Shown: positions 6,715 to 8,569 of the stretch, piece by piece | Numbering within the stretch: position 1 is the stretch's first letter | How the letters are laid out: every line of letters starts with the position of its first letter | Source: Chloroflexota bacterium | Lineage (GTDB): Bacteria; Chloroflexota; Anaerolineae; Anaerolineales; UBA11579 | Length of the DNA: 8,569 bases | Reading direction: 5' to 3' | Assembly: GCA_003250455.1 (NCBI GenBank) | Contig: QKGK01000313.1 | Span: 1 to 8,569, forward strand | Program-made: the position numbers and the translations under genes | Notes under the pieces: model-generated | The model's database searches: none | Told to the model about the DNA's origin: nothing | The model's input: the letters and a program-made list of their open reading frames with translations, nothing else

Positions 6715-6737
6715 TATAATATGTGCAAAATATTGAC
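6710..6737. repeat. Inverted repeat formed by the two divergent -35 elements
   Basis: GTCAATAT (6710-6717) and ATATTGAC (6730-6737) are perfect 8-bp arms separated by 12 AT-rich bases. Each arm contains most of one -35 hexamer and extends two or three bases past it into upstream sequence. The two promoters therefore start from mirror-image sequence 18 bases apart. Confidence 0.55.
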
Positions 6738-6761
6738 GTAAAGATTGTTCTTCGATAAAAT
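6733..6761 (+). promoter_or_regulatory. Promoter of the P450-lycopene cyclase operon
   Basis: TTGACG (6733-6738), a 17-base spacer, then TAAAAT (6756-6761), each 5/6 to consensus. Transcription would start near 6768, about 25 bases before the P450 ATG. A second overlapping candidate is TTGTTC (6745-6750), 16 bases, TATAAT (6767-6772), starting near 6779. Which one is used cannot be told by reading. Confidence 0.65.
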
Positions 6762-6782
6762 ATCGCTATAATTTGTGTTAAA

Positions 6783-6787
6783 AAGGA
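6783..6787 (+). promoter_or_regulatory. P450 ribosome binding site
   Basis: AAGGA, 5 bases before the ATG at 6793. It favours this ATG over the in-frame GTG at 6775, which has no Shine-Dalgarno and touches the second -10 box. Confidence 0.75.
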
Positions 6788-6792
6788 ACCAT

Positions 6793-8103
6793 ATGGGCGA
6801 AAAATTGTTACAACCGCCGAGTCCAGAAGGACCCCAAGGGTTAGCAGCGCTGCGTGCTTTGTCGCAGGAGCGCAATATTTTGGCAGCGCTCTCCGCATTG
6901 CACCAGGAAATGGGAGATGTCTTCCAGATTCCTTTACCGGGATTCAATCCGGTCGTGATAGTTGGGCCGGAAGCTAACCGGTTTGTATTGGTGGGGGAGC
7001 GGGATAAGCTGCTCTGGCGGAATGATGCTGACCCGGTGGTGGATTTGCTCCATCATGGCGTATTGGTTGTGGATGGAGAAGCGCACGACAACATCCGGAA
7101 AGAACTGAATCCATCGCTCCACAGGCGGATGGTGGCTGGATTTATCGATACGATGATTGCCAGTACGGATGAGATCATCGATAATTGGGAGCCGGGAAGA
7201 ACCTACAACATGCTGGACGAAATGCGAAAGATCGCACTGTTGATCTTAATGCGCACGGTCTTTGGGATCAATTTCCGAGACCGCATGGGTGAAATGTGGG
7301 GACCAATCCTGAAGAACATCGCTTATATCTCTCCTGGGCTGTGGGTGGTCTGGCCCGGCGTGCCCCGTCCCGGGTATCGGTCTGCCCGGAAAAAGCTGGA
7401 TGCCTACTTATTTGAAGTGATTGCACGGCTGCGAAAAGGATCATCAACCGGAGATAACCTGTTGTCCTATTTGGTGTTTGAATCGGGCATGCCTGATGAG
7501 TTGATCCGTGACCAGCTGCTGACCCTGCTGATTGCTGGACACGATACCAGCACAGCATCGCTTGCCTGGACACTGTATTTGCTGGGAAAATACTCCGGCT
7601 GGATGCAGCAGGTTGTGGGTGAGTTAGATAAAGTTTTGGGACACCAAGTTCCTTCAGTTGAGGCAGTCAAAAAGCTGGCAATCCTGGATCGGGTAACGAA
7701 GGAGTCGCTCCGTCTGTATCCGCCGATCCATTTGGGAGCCCGTGTGGCAGCCCAGGAGCTTGCGTTTGGCAGATATCGTATCCCTGCCGGGCAGCGGGTG
7801 GTGTATTCTATCTATCTGTCACACCGTCACCCCGATTTTTGGGAAACTCCCGACACTTTTGACCCGGACCGGTTCCTGCCGGAAAAGGTGAAGGAACGGC
7901 CACATTATGTGTATCTTCCATTCGGCGGCGGATCTCGCAATTGTATTGGTTTTTCTTTTGCACAGGTGGAACTGCCGCTGGTTTTGGCGAGGATTTTTCA
8001 GCGATATAGGCTGCAATTAACTCCTGCGAAGGTCCATTCCCATATGGGGGCGACCCTGGAACCGCGCCGTGGCGTATTTATGAAAGTTGAGGAGCGGAAC
8101 TAA
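6793..8103 (+). CDS. Cytochrome P450, probable carotenoid-modifying oxygenase
   Basis: A complete 436-residue P450 with all landmarks: I-helix AGHDTS (248-253) for oxygen activation, K-helix ESLR (E304, R307), FDPDRF (356-361), and the heme loop PFGGGSRNCIG with thiolate ligand C384. No N-terminal signal or anchor helix is visible, so it is likely cytosolic or peripherally membrane bound. It is cotranscribed with a lycopene cyclase and divergent from crtB-crtI, so a carotenoid (ring hydroxylation or ketolation) is the inferred substrate; CYP175A1 of Thermus is a precedent for a P450 beta-carotene hydroxylase. Substrate cannot be read from sequence, and fatty acid or terpene oxidation remains possible. 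No redox partner gene is in the window. Confidence 0.93.
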   Translation: MGEKLLQPPSPEGPQGLAALRALSQERNILAALSALHQEMGDVFQIPLPGFNPVVIVGPEANRFVLVGERDKLLWRNDADPVVDLLHHGVLVVDGEAHDNIRKELNPSLHRRMVAGFIDTMIASTDEIIDNWEPGRTYNMLDEMRKIALLILMRTVFGINFRDRMGEMWGPILKNIAYISPGLWVVWPGVPRPGYRSARKKLDAYLFEVIARLRKGSSTGDNLLSYLVFESGMPDELIRDQLLTLLIAGHDTSTASLAWTLYLLGKYSGWMQQVVGELDKVLGHQVPSVEAVKKLAILDRVTKESLRLYPPIHLGARVAAQELAFGRYRIPAGQRVVYSIYLSHRHPDFWETPDTFDPDRFLPEKVKERPHYVYLPFGGGSRNCIGFSFAQVELPLVLARIFQRYRLQLTPAKVHSHMGATLEPRRGVFMKVEERN

Positions 8104-8107
8104 CCTT

Positions 8108-8569
8108 ATGACATATTTCCAAATCTTACTGGTTTTTATCCTTCCACCGATCCTGGTGCTGTGGTTCACACTTCGACGGAAAATAAACAGGAAGGAAACC
8201 CGTTTGCTGCTCGTCCTGGTGGTGGTAGCGGTGATATATACCACGCCCTGGGACAATTATTTGGTGGCAAACAGGATCTGGTGGTATGACCCTGATCTGG
8301 TCTCCGGAATGACTTTAGGATGGGTGCCGATCGAAGAATATGCGTTTTTTGTCCTCCAAACGCTGTTCACAGGGTTGCTTTATCTTATGCTGCGGTCCCA
8401 AAACAATAAATTAACTTCGTATAGCCATAAATCTGATAAAATCCGGTGGATCTTTTGGGCAGTAACAGCACTTTTCTGGTTGGTTGCCTTGGGATTATTG
8501 CTCGGCGGAGGAGTACAGTGGCGTTACCTGGCGATAACGGTCGCCTGGGCCTTCATCCCGGTGATGATC
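8108..8569 (+). CDS. Lycopene cyclase domain protein, CrtYcd type, 3' end missing
   Basis: The frame is open for 154 codons to the right edge. The first half matches the CrtYc-type unit: a hydrophobic helix at residues 3-21, another at 32-45 running into TTPWDNYLV (45-53), then GWVPIEEYAFFVLQ (71-84) with the acidic PxEE motif and a helix to about residue 95. A linker follows (96-112), and then further helices (113-133, 138-154) that look like the start of the second, CrtYd-type unit. This points to a single fused membrane cyclase, normally about 230-240 residues, that converts lycopene to gamma- or beta-carotene. The ATG is 4 bases after the P450 stop; GAGGAG (8089-8094) lies 13 bases upstream, longer than ideal, so translation may be coupled to the P450. 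Ring type and one- versus two-end cyclisation are not readable. Confidence 0.9.
   Translation, partial: MTYFQILLVFILPPILVLWFTLRRKINRKETRLLLVLVVVAVIYTTPWDNYLVANRIWWYDPDLVSGMTLGWVPIEEYAFFVLQTLFTGLLYLMLRSQNNKLTSYSHKSDKIRWIFWAVTALFWLVALGLLLGGGVQWRYLAITVAWAFIPVMI

Noticed and set aside
6775..6792. GTG start of the P450 at 6775
   Set aside because: It has no ribosome binding site and overlaps the likely transcription start; the ATG at 6793 has AAGGA at 5 bases.

Overview
This window looks like chromosomal DNA from a menaquinone-using, carotenoid-making bacterium of moderate GC content. Phylum cannot be fixed by reading alone. The gene families (two-anchor succinate dehydrogenase, CrtB/CrtI with a P450 and a CrtYcd-type lycopene cyclase, a TtcA-like thiolase) would suit Chloroflexota, but this is a weak guess. 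There are no mobile elements, CRISPR arrays, tRNAs or rRNAs.

Layout from left to right. Positions 1-744 (minus) hold most of a TtcA/TilS-superfamily tRNA-thiolation protein that runs off the left edge. Positions 789-4123 (minus) hold a complete succinate dehydrogenase operon in the order sdhC-sdhD-sdhA-sdhB, with its own extended -10 promoter near 4167-4175. Positions 4209-6645 (minus) hold crtB (phytoene synthase) followed by crtI (phytoene desaturase). Positions 6793-8103 (plus) hold a cytochrome P450, followed 4 bases later by a lycopene cyclase domain protein (CrtYcd type) that runs off the right edge.

The two carotenoid arms are divergent. They share a compact AT-rich control region (6646-6792) with near-consensus sigma-70-type promoters pointing both ways and a perfect 12-bp palindrome inside the crtB promoter spacer. 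Together they encode GGPP to phytoene (CrtB), phytoene to lycopene (CrtI), lycopene to a cyclic carotene (CrtYcd), and a probable oxygenation step (P450). No GGPP synthase gene is in the window.

The most striking observation is that crtI is broken as written. The true N-terminus, with its FAD-binding GSGFGG motif, starts at 5685 and hits a stop at 5584-5586. The remaining ~459 codons, starting at the DKPGGR motif, continue in another frame. The pattern fits an 8-base deletion that also removes the predicted FAD-ribose-binding glutamate. Other points of interest are the architecture of the divergent promoter, the P450/lycopene-cyclase coupling, and SDH anchor and iron-sulfur subunit residues suggesting a di-heme, menaquinone-linked enzyme.
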